Shown in pieces: positions 9,442-18,285 of a DNA stretch of 64,000 nucleotides. Where the stretch lies: positions 930,001 through 994,000 of the forward strand of contig NZ_CP019428.1 of the NCBI RefSeq assembly GCF_009834565.1, in the 5' to 3' direction. Source of the stretch: Pseudomonas sp. R76 (GTDB lineage: Bacteria; Pseudomonadota; Gammaproteobacteria; Pseudomonadales; Pseudomonadaceae). The notes under the pieces were generated by a model, which searched no databases, was not told the DNA's origin, and saw nothing but the letters and a program-made list of their open reading frames with translations. The position numbers and the translations under genes are program-made. Each line of letters opens with the position of its first letter. Positions within the stretch are counted from its first letter, which is position 1.

Positions 9442-10220
9442 AGGTCGTCCTTCTGCGGCGGCGGGCTGCGCAGCATGCGTTTGCCGATGATCAGTTGCGC
9501 ACGGTTGGGCAGCTTCGACAGCGGCCATAGGGTGGCGATAAACAGCGCGGGAAAGGCGATTTCCAGCGGGCGTTTATCCAGCTTGGCGAAAATATGCCGC
9601 GCGGCCTTGTCGGCGGACCAGCTCAAGGGCATCGGGAAGTCATTGCGTTCGGTCAACGGCGTGTCGACAAAGCCTGGGCTGATCACCGTGACGTCGATGT
9701 TCTCGGGCGACAGGCTGATGCGCAGCGACTCGAAAAGGTAGCGCAGCCCGGCCTTGGACGCGCCATAGGCTTCGGCGCGTGGCATTGGCAGGTAGGTCAC
9801 GGCGCTGGCCACACCGACCAGGTGTGGCGTTTGCCCTTTGCGCAACAGCGGCAGCGCCGCTTCGATGCAATAGCTGCTCGCGAGCAGGTTGGTGCGTACC
9901 ACGTGCTCGACGATAGACGCGTCAAACTGCCGCGCGTCTACGTATTCACAGGTGCCGGCGTTGAGGATCACCGTGTCCAGTGAGCCCCAGGCCGCGTCGA
10001 TTTGCTCACCGATTTCGCGCACGGTCTGGCTGTTGGTCAGGTCGCCGGCCACCACCAGCACTTGGCCTGGGTAGCGTTGGGCGAGGGCTTGCAACGGGCC
10101 TTTGGTGCGTGAACTGAGCGCAACATGAGCGCCGCTGTTGAGTAACTCAACGGCCAGTGAGGCGCCGATGCCACTGCTGGCGCCGGTCAGCCAATAACGA
10201 CGGGGCAATGAATGGCTCAT
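9438..10220 (-). CDS. Short-chain dehydrogenase/reductase (SDR)
   Basis: 260-residue classical SDR. NAD(P)-binding TGASSGIGASLA at about residue 12, NAG at about residue 88 (LNAGTCEY), and the catalytic Ser ... YxxxK (YGASKAGL near residue 155). The C-terminal region LIIGKRML suggests membrane association, as in related family members. Start ATG at 10220 has a GGAGAG ribosome site; an upstream TTG in frame is not preferred. Substrate unknown; it is the third gene after the photolyase in the stress cluster and overlaps the NTF2-like gene by 4 bp. Confidence 0.88.
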   Translation of the reverse strand: MSHSLPRRYWLTGASSGIGASLAVELLNSGAHVALSSRTKGPLQALAQRYPGQVLVVAGDLTNSQTVREIGEQIDAAWGSLDTVILNAGTCEYVDARQFDASIVEHVVRTNLLASSYCIEAALPLLRKGQTPHLVGVASAVTYLPMPRAEAYGASKAGLRYLFESLRISLSPENIDVTVISPGFVDTPLTERNDFPMPLSWSADKAARHIFAKLDKRPLEIAFPALFIATLWPLSKLPNRAQLIIGKRMLRSPPPQKDDL

Positions 10221-10639
10221 CCGACTCTCCTTTTCAGCCAACTGACAACACGGCCGAGTACCGGCAGGTGTTCATAGAGCAAAGCGCCAGCGTCGAAATA
10301 ATCGCGATGCCGGTAAACCTTGTCGCGCCACAACAGGTGCGAGCAGCCTTCCACCCGGATCACTTGGCCGCTGTTCAGCCGCGGGTGGCAAAAACTCATT
10401 TTCCAGCGCAGGTAGCCTTCGCCTTCGGCCACTTGGTCGAAGCCGTGGAAGTCGAAGCGCAGTTGGCTGACATTGCTGTACAGCTCAGTGAAGTAGCGGT
10501 GCATCGCGGGCAGCCCGTGCACTTCGTGCAGTGGGTCGGCGAAGGCGATGTCTTTGCTGTACAGGCTGTCGAGCAGGTGCAGGTTGTGCTTGTCCAGCGT
10601 GGCAAAGGCCTGGGCAAACCTGCGCAGGAAGTCACTCAT
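10217..10639 (-). CDS. NTF2/SnoaL-like protein of the photolyase cluster
   Basis: 140-residue protein with the NTF2-like fold pattern: N-terminal helices (FAQAFATLDKHNLHLLDS), a YSKDIAFADPLHEVHG turn typical of the family, then beta-strand-rich sequence ending VIRVEGCSHLLWR and RDYFDAGAL. Could be a small enzyme or a binding partner; no catalytic assignment possible. Overlaps phrB by 8 bp and the SDR by 4 bp, so it is a true member of the operon and is recurrent in such clusters in other gamma-proteobacteria. Confidence 0.85.
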   Translation of the reverse strand: MSDFLRRFAQAFATLDKHNLHLLDSLYSKDIAFADPLHEVHGLPAMHRYFTELYSNVSQLRFDFHGFDQVAEGEGYLRWKMSFCHPRLNSGQVIRVEGCSHLLWRDKVYRHRDYFDAGALLYEHLPVLGRVVSWLKRRVG

Positions 10640-12074
10640 GCTCGGCCACCTCCTGGCGTGAAGGCAGGCTGCGGAAGGCGGCCAATGCGCGTTCGCGGGA
10701 TTTTTTCAGGTCGACAATCGCGCGCGGGTAGTCTGCAACACCAAACAGGCCGCCAACCGCCTCGGGGTTGTGCACTTCCTTTTTATTCAGCGCGGCCAGC
10801 TCCGGCAGCCAGTGCTTGATGAATACGCCTTCGCTGTCGAATTTCTCCGACTGGCTCAACGGGCTGAAAATCCGGAAATACGGCGCCGAATCCGTGCCGG
10901 TGGATGAGCTCCACTGCCAGCCGCCGTTGTTGGCGGCCAGGTCGCCGTCGATCAGATGGCGCATAAAGAAACGCTCGCCTTCACGCCAGTCGATCAGCAG
11001 GTTCTTGGTCAGGAACATTGCCACCACCATGCGCAGGCGGTTGTGCATCCAACCGGTTTCCAGCAATTGGCGCATGGCGGCGTCGATGATCGGCAGGCCG
11101 GTGCGCGCCTCTTGCCACGCGGCGAGGTCCTTGGGCGCATTGCGCCAGGCCACGGCTTCGGTCTCGGGGCGAAACGCGCGGTGGCGGGAAACCCGTGGGT
11201 AGCCCACCAGAATGTGCTTGTAGAACTCGCGCCACAGCAGTTCGTTGATCCAGGTGATCGCGCCAATATCGCCGCTTTCGAACTCGCCCTGGTTGCTTTG
11301 CAAGGCGGCATGCAGGCATTGGCGCGGTGAAACCACACCGGCGGCAAGGTAAGCGGAAAGCTGGCTGGTGCCGGGCTTGGCCGGGAAATCACGCTCATCT
11401 TTGTAGTAGCTGATCTGCTGGTCGGCGAAGGCGTCGAGGCGGCGCCGGGCTTCGTCTTCACCGGCCGGCCAGAGGGCGCGCAGGGTTTCGCTGGGCGGCC
11501 CGAAACCTTCAACCTGCGTTGGAATGGGGTCGCTTTTCAGGTCCAGCCTGGCCTGGGCTTTGGGGGTTGCCACCACGCGCGGCAAGGCACTGTGCAGGCG
11601 CGTGTAGCAGACCTTGCGGAACTGGCTGAAGACTTGGAAGTAAGTGCCGGTTTTGGTCAGCACACTGCCGGGTTGGAAAAACAGTTGGTCCAGGTAGCTG
11701 TGAAAGGTCACGCCGTCGGCTTCCAGGGCCTTGGCCACAGCAGCATCGCGGCGGCTCTCGTGGATGCCGTATTCCTCGTTGACGTGCACAGATTCAACCG
11801 ACAGCTCCCGGCACAGCGCGCTCAGCACGCCCGGCGCCTGGTCCCAGGTGGCGGCGCTGCGGATCAGCAGGGGAATGTTCAGCTCGCCGAGCTTGTGGCT
11901 CAAGTGCTGCAGGTTACGCAGCCAGAAGTCGACTTTGCACGGCGCGTCATCGTGGGCCAGCCATTGCTCGGGGCTGATCAGGTACACGGCCGCCATCGGG
12001 CCTCGCTGGCGTGCGGCGGCCAGGGCGGTGTTGTCGTGTAGGCGCAGGTCGGTGCGCAGCCAGATCAAATGCAT
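10632..12074 (-). CDS. phrB: Deoxyribodipyrimidine photolyase (class I CPD type)
   Basis: Flavoprotein that uses blue/near-UV light to split cyclobutane pyrimidine dimers in DNA. 480 residues. N-terminal antenna-chromophore domain begins MHLIWLRTDLRLHDN; the FAD and DNA lesion-binding domain contains WINELLWREFYKH, NRLRMVVAMFLTKNLL and the conserved NNGGWQWSSSTGTDSAPYFR region (about residues 370-390, with the tryptophans of the electron-transfer chain). Start codon directly follows the merR stop. Co-transcription with a MerR regulator and a 4-thiouridine eraser points to light or UV-A control. Confidence 0.96.
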   Translation of the reverse strand: MHLIWLRTDLRLHDNTALAAARQRGPMAAVYLISPEQWLAHDDAPCKVDFWLRNLQHLSHKLGELNIPLLIRSAATWDQAPGVLSALCRELSVESVHVNEEYGIHESRRDAAVAKALEADGVTFHSYLDQLFFQPGSVLTKTGTYFQVFSQFRKVCYTRLHSALPRVVATPKAQARLDLKSDPIPTQVEGFGPPSETLRALWPAGEDEARRRLDAFADQQISYYKDERDFPAKPGTSQLSAYLAAGVVSPRQCLHAALQSNQGEFESGDIGAITWINELLWREFYKHILVGYPRVSRHRAFRPETEAVAWRNAPKDLAAWQEARTGLPIIDAAMRQLLETGWMHNRLRMVVAMFLTKNLLIDWREGERFFMRHLIDGDLAANNGGWQWSSSTGTDSAPYFRIFSPLSQSEKFDSEGVFIKHWLPELAALNKKEVHNPEAVGGLFGVADYPRAIVDLKKSRERALAAFRSLPSRQEVAEHE

Positions 12075-13004
12075 TTAAACAATTCCACGCTGGATCAGTA
12101 GCTGGTGTGCCGACAACGGGTCTTCGGCCAAGCACAGTTCAGGGATGTCACGGGTAAATACGGCCAACTCGGTCTGATGGATGCATACCGTTGGTCCGGC
12201 AATCAAAATTGGGCAACTGATGCCGCTCAACAGTTTGCCGAGTGCCGACAAGTGGAGGGCTTTGCTCGAGTACAGCAGCACGGCGCGCGGTTGCAGGTGT
12301 TCCACCGCCAGTGCCAGTTCGCCGGCCGGCAGTGGCCAATCGAAGACTTCTACCGGGCAGTCGGCGCTGCTGGCCAGCCAGGCGCTGAGCCACAGGTGCG
12401 GCTCCAGCGGCAGGTCGGAATGGTTGACCAGCAACAATGGCGGGCCTTGGAGCTGGCGGTTGTTGTGGTAAATCCGCGCGCCAAACTTGCTGCGCAGCCA
12501 TGACAGGAAAAACACCCGTTCCATCTGCGCGCCGAATTGGCCCTGCCATCTTTGCTCAAGCTCCTTGAGCAGCGGCAATAACAATTGCTCACACAAGGTC
12601 CGCGGCGGGTACAGCGCCATGGCCTGGTTGAAGGCGTCGTCGACCCGGCGTTCGGCCAGTTCGCTGATCGCGTTCAGCAGGTTCTGGCGCAGGGCGTGCC
12701 ATTCGTTTTCGACGGTGTCGGGGCTGGCCTGGGCGGAATCAATCAGGCCTTTTACCTGGCTGACCGGCACGCCACGGTTGAGCCAGGTCAGGATGGTGTG
12801 GATGCGTTGGACATGGTCGGCGCTGAACAGCCGGTGACCTTTGGGCGTGCGCTGGGGCACGATCAAACCGTAGCGACGCTCCCACGCGCGCAGGGTCACG
12901 GCGTTAACGCCGGTCTGGCGCGCCACTTCGCGAATCGGCAGCCAACCGTCTTCGAGGGCTTGGGCGATGTCTTCGCCGGGTTCGTCTTGCAGGGCAGCTT
13001 TCAT
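12075..13004 (-). CDS. MerR-family regulator, LitR/CarH-like but without B12 motif
   Basis: 309 residues. N-terminal MerR winged helix at residues 20-90 (LPIREVARQTGVNAVTLRAWERRYGL) with a PKGHRLFSADHV wing, followed by a helical domain and an alpha/beta domain as in CarH/LitR light regulators. The cobalamin-binding DxHxxG motif of CarH is not present, so light sensing through adenosyl-B12 is unlikely. This fits the class II LitR proteins of P. putida, which work together with a short LOV photoreceptor; that partner is not in the window. Likely a repressor of its own operon through the TACAA-N10-TTGTA sites upstream. Gap of 3 bp to rudS, 0 bp to phrB. Confidence 0.87.
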   Translation of the reverse strand: MKAALQDEPGEDIAQALEDGWLPIREVARQTGVNAVTLRAWERRYGLIVPQRTPKGHRLFSADHVQRIHTILTWLNRGVPVSQVKGLIDSAQASPDTVENEWHALRQNLLNAISELAERRVDDAFNQAMALYPPRTLCEQLLLPLLKELEQRWQGQFGAQMERVFFLSWLRSKFGARIYHNNRQLQGPPLLLVNHSDLPLEPHLWLSAWLASSADCPVEVFDWPLPAGELALAVEHLQPRAVLLYSSKALHLSALGKLLSGISCPILIAGPTVCIHQTELAVFTRDIPELCLAEDPLSAHQLLIQRGIV

Positions 13005-13007
13005 GGT

Positions 13008-13967
13008 CTAGATCGCATTACGCAGGCTGAGGTTTTCCGGGTGCGGCTGCAGGTAGGCCTGCTGCGCGATATAGCGGTCCGGGTGTTGACGAAAGTGGTG
13101 TTTGAGCAGCGTCAACGGCACCACCAGCGGCACGATGCCGTGGCGATACTGGCCAATGACGGTTTGCATTTCCTGTTTGTCATCGGCGCTGATGGCCTGC
13201 TTGAGGTAGCCGCTGATGTGTTGCAGCACGTTGGTGTGGGTGCCACGGGTGGCGCACTTTTTCAGCCCGATCATCAACTCGCTGAAATAGCCGGCGGCCA
13301 GTTCGTCGAGATCAATGCCCTTGCCCATGCTGCCGAGCAACTGGCCGAGGCTTTTGTAGTGCGCCGGGCTGTGGGCCATCAACAAGTATTTGTAGCGTGA
13401 ATGGAAGGCCAGCAGTCGGTGACGGGTGAGGCCTTCGGCGAGCAATTGCTGCCAGCTGGCATACACGAAAACGCGGGTCAGGAAGTTCTCCCGCAGTACC
13501 GGGTCATTCAGCCGACCGTCTTCTTCCACCGGCAAGTTGGGGTGACGTGCGCAAAACGCCTGGGCGTAAATGCCACGCCCGCCACCGTCGACGGGCGTGC
13601 CGTTGTCGCGATAGACCTTGACCCGCTCCAGGCCGCACGACGGCGATTTCTGCATGAAGATGTAGCCGCACAAGTCGGTGTGTTCCTGAGCCATTTGCTG
13701 GCCGTAGTCATTCAGTGGCTGCGTGACGTTCAGCTCGCGGTGCACGGTGCCGATGGCTTGCGGGTTCGCAGGGTCGCCGACCAAGCGAATCGGTTCGCGG
13801 GGAATGCCCAGGCCGATGGCGACTTCGGGGCACAGCGGCACAAAGTCGAAGTAGTCGGCGAGGGTCTGGCTGCACAGCAGGGATTGTTTGTGTCCGCCGT
13901 TGAAGCGCACGTTTTCGCCCAACAGGCAGGCGCTGATGGCAATCTTCGGTTTGACGGTGCTGGACAT
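13008..13967 (-). CDS. rudS: TudS (DUF523)-DUF1722 fusion, RudS-like tRNA 4-thiouridine desulfidase
   Basis: 319 residues: N-terminal TudS/DUF523 domain (about 1-150) with its conserved cysteines in ISACLLGENVRFNGGHK, PLCPEVAIGLGIPRE and KSPSCG, which ligate the [4Fe-4S] cluster, then a DUF1722/YbgA domain (about 190-310). Fusions of this type (RudS) remove sulfur from 4-thiouridine in tRNA and reduce UV-A sensitivity in experiments reported by others. E. coli ybgA (DUF1722 only) also neighbours phr. Start ATG at 13967 has an AGAGG ribosome site; upstream in-frame sequence is not coding-like. First gene of the nine-gene light cluster and directly downstream of two predicted operators. Confidence 0.9.
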   Translation of the reverse strand: MSSTVKPKIAISACLLGENVRFNGGHKQSLLCSQTLADYFDFVPLCPEVAIGLGIPREPIRLVGDPANPQAIGTVHRELNVTQPLNDYGQQMAQEHTDLCGYIFMQKSPSCGLERVKVYRDNGTPVDGGGRGIYAQAFCARHPNLPVEEDGRLNDPVLRENFLTRVFVYASWQQLLAEGLTRHRLLAFHSRYKYLLMAHSPAHYKSLGQLLGSMGKGIDLDELAAGYFSELMIGLKKCATRGTHTNVLQHISGYLKQAISADDKQEMQTVIGQYRHGIVPLVVPLTLLKHHFRQHPDRYIAQQAYLQPHPENLSLRNAI

Positions 13968-13992
13968 GGCCGAACCTCTGCAAAAATTCCTA

Positions 13993-14012
13993 TACAAGCT
14001 AGAAAGCTTGTA
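13993..14012. promoter_or_regulatory. Predicted MerR/LitR operator, site 1
   Basis: Perfect inverted repeat TACAAGCT-AGAA-AGCTTGTA (TACAA-N10-TTGTA). Lies between the predicted -10 box and the rudS start, near or just after the expected transcription start, a repressor position. Exactly 50 bp from site 2. Confidence 0.65.
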
Positions 14013-14024
14013 CAACTAAATCTC

Positions 14025-14052
14025 ATCATAGATTTGATGCTGTACAAGTCAA
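14025..14052 (-). promoter_or_regulatory. Predicted sigma-70 promoter of the rudS-merR-phrB operon
   Basis: On the minus strand TTGACT (14047-14052) and TATGAT (14025-14030) are separated by 16 bp. The -35 box is overlapped by operator site 2 and the transcription start region lies next to site 1. This is the only promoter-like signal between rudS and the upstream Trp-rich gene. Confidence 0.6.
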
Positions 14053-14062
14053 ATATTTTGTA
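14043..14062. promoter_or_regulatory. Predicted MerR/LitR operator, site 2
   Basis: TACAA-N10-TTGTA, same 20-bp geometry as site 1, embedded in TGTACA-N12-TGTACA. It overlaps the predicted -35 box of the rudS operon, so bound protein would block RNA polymerase. Confidence 0.65.
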
Positions 14063-14080
14063 CAAGTATTTTTAGTGGCA

Positions 14081-15309
<1,229 letters not shown>

Positions 15310-15330
15310 CTACGCCGACGCCCATAGCTG

Positions 15331-15350
15331 TACAATATTGTTTTTTGGTA
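15331..15350. promoter_or_regulatory. Predicted MerR/LitR operator, site 3
   Basis: TACAA-N10-TGGTA, one mismatch from the geometry of sites 1 and 2, inside the 212-bp divergent region between the renalase-like gene and the TIGR01777 epimerase gene. It could control either or both directions. A promoter could not be placed with confidence. Confidence 0.5.
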
Positions 15351-15491
15351 TAAGTTTTGGCGTACCTGTTCTTACGGCGTGGCCTATGGTTAAACCCTGG
15401 GCTTCAACCAAAAACCGCGCCGGATTACAAATGATCCCTCTCTATAAAATAGACCAGTGATCGGCGGCGAACGTTACATGAGGAGTGTCCC

Positions 15492-16391
15492 ATGCACATT
15501 TTGCTGACCGGCGGTACAGGCTTGATCGGGCGTCAGCTTTGCCTGCGCTGGCTTGCCCAAGGGCATCGCCTGACCGTGTGGAGCCGCGAGCCGGACACCG
15601 TCGCCCAATGGTGCGGCCCTGAGGTGTTGGGGGTCGGCCGCTTGCAGGACGTGATCGGCCACGTGGACGCGGTGGTCAACCTGGCCGGCGCGCCCATCGC
15701 CGATCGCCCGTGGACCAAAAAACGCAAGGCATTGCTGTGGAGCAGCCGCATCAGCCTCACCGAAACCTTGCTTGCGTGGATGGAAGGCCTGTCGCAGAAA
15801 CCGGCGGTGTTGATTTCCGGTTCCGCAGTGGGCTGGTACGGCGACGGCGGCGAGCGCGAATTGACCGAAGCCAGCGGCCCGGTGCAGGACGACTTCCCCA
15901 GCCAGCTGTGTATCGCCTGGGAAGAAACCGCCCTGCGCGCCGAAGCCATGGGCATTCGTGTGGTGCAGGTGCGCACGGGGTTGGTGCTGGCGGCCAAGGG
16001 CGGCTTTTTGTCGCGGCTGTTGCTGCCGTTCAAACTGGGGCTGGGCGGGCCTATCGGCAATGGTCGGCAGTGGATGCCGTGGGTGCATATAAAAGATCAA
16101 ATCGCCCTGATTGATTTTCTTCTGCACAAGGAAGACGCCCGCGGTCCTTATAATGCCTGCGCGCCACACCCGGTGCGTAACCGCGATTTTGCCAAGACCT
16201 TGGGCCAGGTGCTGCACCGCCCTGCGTTTATGCCGATGCCGGCGTTTGCCTTGAAGGTCGGGCTGGGCGAGTTGTCCGGGTTGTTGCTGGGCGGTCAGAA
16301 GGCGGTTCCCGAACGGCTGCTGGCGGCCGGTTTCACTTTTCAGTTCACTGAGTTGCATGCGGCCCTGGAAGACTTGTCCAGCCGCCTCTAG
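15492..16391 (+). CDS. TIGR01777-family NAD-dependent epimerase/dehydratase
   Basis: 299-residue extended-SDR protein. N-terminal Rossmann motif [14 protein letters not shown], then [32 protein letters not shown] and the C-terminal DUF1731-like tail, matching the TIGR01777 family (E. coli YfcH). Substrate not known. A GAGGAG ribosome site precedes the ATG. It is divergent from the renalase-like gene and followed after 14 bp by hemH, with which it is very likely co-transcribed; several Pseudomonas share this pairing. Light control is suggested only by the shared intergenic operator. Confidence 0.87.
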   Translation: MHILLTGGTGLIGRQLCLRWLAQGHRLTVWSREPDTVAQWCGPEVLGVGRLQDVIGHVDAVVNLAGAPIADRPWTKKRKALLWSSRISLTETLLAWMEGLSQKPAVLISGSAVGWYGDGGERELTEASGPVQDDFPSQLCIAWEETALRAEAMGIRVVQVRTGLVLAAKGGFLSRLLLPFKLGLGGPIGNGRQWMPWVHIKDQIALIDFLLHKEDARGPYNACAPHPVRNRDFAKTLGQVLHRPAFMPMPAFALKVGLGELSGLLLGGQKAVPERLLAAGFTFQFTELHAALEDLSSRL

Positions 16392-16405
16392 CCATAGGAT
16401 GTTGC

Positions 16406-17431
16406 ATGACGGATCACGCGTTGTTACTGGTCAACCTGGGTTCACCGGCGTCCACTTCGGTGGCCGATGTGCGCAGTTACCTCAATCAGTTCCTGATGGA
16501 CCCTTACGTGATCGACCTGCCGTGGCCGGTGCGACGGTTGCTGGTGTCGCTGATCCTGATCAAGCGCCCCGAGCAGTCGGCGCATGCCTATGCGTCCATC
16601 TGGTGGGACGAAGGCTCGCCGCTGGTGGTGCTGAGCCGTCGCCTGCAACAGCAAATGACGGCGCAGTGGACGCAGGGCCCGGTGGAATTGGCGATGCGTT
16701 ACGGCGAACCGTCCCTTGAAACGACGTTGACGCGCCTCGCCGCCCAGGGCATTGAGAAAGTCACCCTCGCGCCGTTGTACCCGCAGTTTGCCGACAGCAC
16801 CGTGACCACCGTGATTGAAGAGGCCCGGCGCGTGGTGCGCGAGAAAAAGCTCAAGGTGCAGTTCTCGATCCTGCAGCCGTTCTACGATCAGCCGGAATAC
16901 CTGGATGCGCTGGTGGCGAGCGCCCGGCCGTATGTAGAGCAGGAATACGATCATTTACTGCTGAGTTTTCACGGCCTGCCGGAGCGTCATCTGACCAAGC
17001 TCGACCCTACCGGCCAGCATTGTTTCAAAGATGCGGACTGCTGCAAGAACGCCTCGCCGGAGGTGCTTGCTACCTGTTATCGCGCGCAATGCTTCAGCGT
17101 CGCCCGGAATTTTGCCGCGCGCATGGGCTTGCCGGAAGGTAAATGGTCGGTGGCGTTTCAATCCCGTCTGGGCCGCGCCAAGTGGATCGAACCCTACACC
17201 GAGGCGCGCCTTGAGGCCTTGGCCCAGCAAGGCGTGAAAAAGCTGCTGGTGATGTGCCCGGCATTTGTGGCGGACTGCATCGAGACGCTGGAAGAGATTG
17301 GTGATCGCGGGCTGGAGCAGTTCCGTGAAGCGGGCGGCGAGGAGTTGGTGCTGGTGCCGTGTCTTAATGATGATCCGCAGTGGGCGGCGGCGCTGAATAC
17401 GCTGTGCGAGCGCGCGCCGTTGTCACTCTGA
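16406..17431 (+). CDS. hemH: Ferrochelatase
   Basis: Inserts ferrous iron into protoporphyrin IX, last step of heme synthesis, at the inner face of the cytoplasmic membrane. 341 residues. The catalytic His lies in [11 protein letters not shown] at about residue 190; the following segment is rich in cysteine ([21 protein letters not shown] area). 14 bp after the epimerase gene. Position in a putative light-controlled unit is sensible because free protoporphyrin is a photosensitiser producing singlet oxygen, and more ferrochelatase would reduce it; this link is inference. Confidence 0.96.
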   Translation: MTDHALLLVNLGSPASTSVADVRSYLNQFLMDPYVIDLPWPVRRLLVSLILIKRPEQSAHAYASIWWDEGSPLVVLSRRLQQQMTAQWTQGPVELAMRYGEPSLETTLTRLAAQGIEKVTLAPLYPQFADSTVTTVIEEARRVVREKKLKVQFSILQPFYDQPEYLDALVASARPYVEQEYDHLLLSFHGLPERHLTKLDPTGQHCFKDADCCKNASPEVLATCYRAQCFSVARNFAARMGLPEGKWSVAFQSRLGRAKWIEPYTEARLEALAQQGVKKLLVMCPAFVADCIETLEEIGDRGLEQFREAGGEELVLVPCLNDDPQWAAALNTLCERAPLSL

Positions 17432-17451
17432 CCAAGCCAAACGAGGACTAA

Positions 17452-17540
17452 ATGTGGGAGCGGGCTTGCCTGCGATAGCATCACCTTGGTGTGCCTGATA
17501 CACCAGGGTGCCTGCATCGCGGGCAAGCCCGACTCCCACA
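17452..17540. repeat. REP doublet
   Basis: Inverted arms ATGTGGGAGCGGGCTTGCCT and its complement around a GGTGTGCCTGATACACC-like core, between the convergent hemH and DUF4198 genes. Same general family as the other REP doublets in this window, with a CCTGCGATAGC arm subtype. Confidence 0.88.
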
Positions 17541-17554
17541 GTGTTTTGTAGTGT

Positions 17555-18274
17555 TTATTCGTGGTGTGGCTCACCCAGGAATGTAAGCGAGCTGAACAAC
17601 CCGCGCGTCGCCACATCGGCATTGTCTTTGAGCGGGATCTCCACCTGCGCCGCAATCACATTCAACCCTTCATTCCTCACCAGCACCTGGGCGCGGCCAT
17701 CCTTGTCGGTCTCGGTGCTCAAGGTGTTTGGCGCATTGCGATAGTCGCCCACCAACTTGATCCCCGCCGCCGGCTTGCCATCCAGCAGCACCCGCACCGG
17801 CAGTGAATGGCCCGGCCCTACGGTCAGCGGGTCAACTTCCGGCAGGATCAGCAGCTTGATCTGATCCAGTTTCGGCAACTTCGCCCCCGGCTGGTAAATC
17901 GCCAGGCTGTACTTGAACGTCTGCGTTGATTGAATGGCTCCCGGTACGTGGCTGCGGCCCTGGTTAATCCACTGCTTGTCCGGCGTTTGCGACCACATGC
18001 CGTTATCCAGGGCCACGGCTAACACGGCGGGCGATTTGAGTGGCTGGAGGCGTGCGTGGTCGGCCAGGCGCTCCACGGTGACCGGAATCATCCTGGCGCG
18101 GGCGTCATACGCCCAGGCGCCGCTGATTTTTTGCGCCTTGAAGGCGTTGTCCTCGGCGCCGTGGCCGTAGATCACTTCGATATTGCCGCGCCGTTGTTCG
18201 GTCCACAGGCCGTGGGCAGAAACGTGGCTGGCAAACAGCAGGCCGAGCACGGCCAGGGATTTCAGGGCTTGCAT
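17555..18274 (-). CDS. DUF4198 (NikM-like) periplasmic protein
   Basis: 239 residues: signal peptide of about 20 residues ending SHVSA, then an immunoglobulin-like beta-rich domain starting HGLWTEQR with a conserved N-terminal His after cleavage, as in DUF4198/NikM-type proteins linked to nickel, cobalt or other metal uptake. Contains ALPV-type carboxypeptidase-regulatory repeats (GHSLPVRVLLDGKPAAGIKL). The histidine-rich tail is short (GEPHHE). It follows the TonB receptor by 11 bp on the same strand and is surely co-transcribed; a periplasmic metal-binding or receptor-accessory role is inferred. Confidence 0.82.
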   Translation of the reverse strand: MQALKSLAVLGLLFASHVSAHGLWTEQRRGNIEVIYGHGAEDNAFKAQKISGAWAYDARARMIPVTVERLADHARLQPLKSPAVLAVALDNGMWSQTPDKQWINQGRSHVPGAIQSTQTFKYSLAIYQPGAKLPKLDQIKLLILPEVDPLTVGPGHSLPVRVLLDGKPAAGIKLVGDYRNAPNTLSTETDKDGRAQVLVRNEGLNVIAAQVEIPLKDNADVATRGLFSSLTFLGEPHHE

Positions 18275-18285
18275 GGGGCGTCCTT

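Noticed and set aside
8251..9741. 496-codon plus-strand frame opposite the FAD oxidoreductase gene
   Set aside because: Antisense shadow; the minus-strand gene has clear FAD motifs and operon overlaps.
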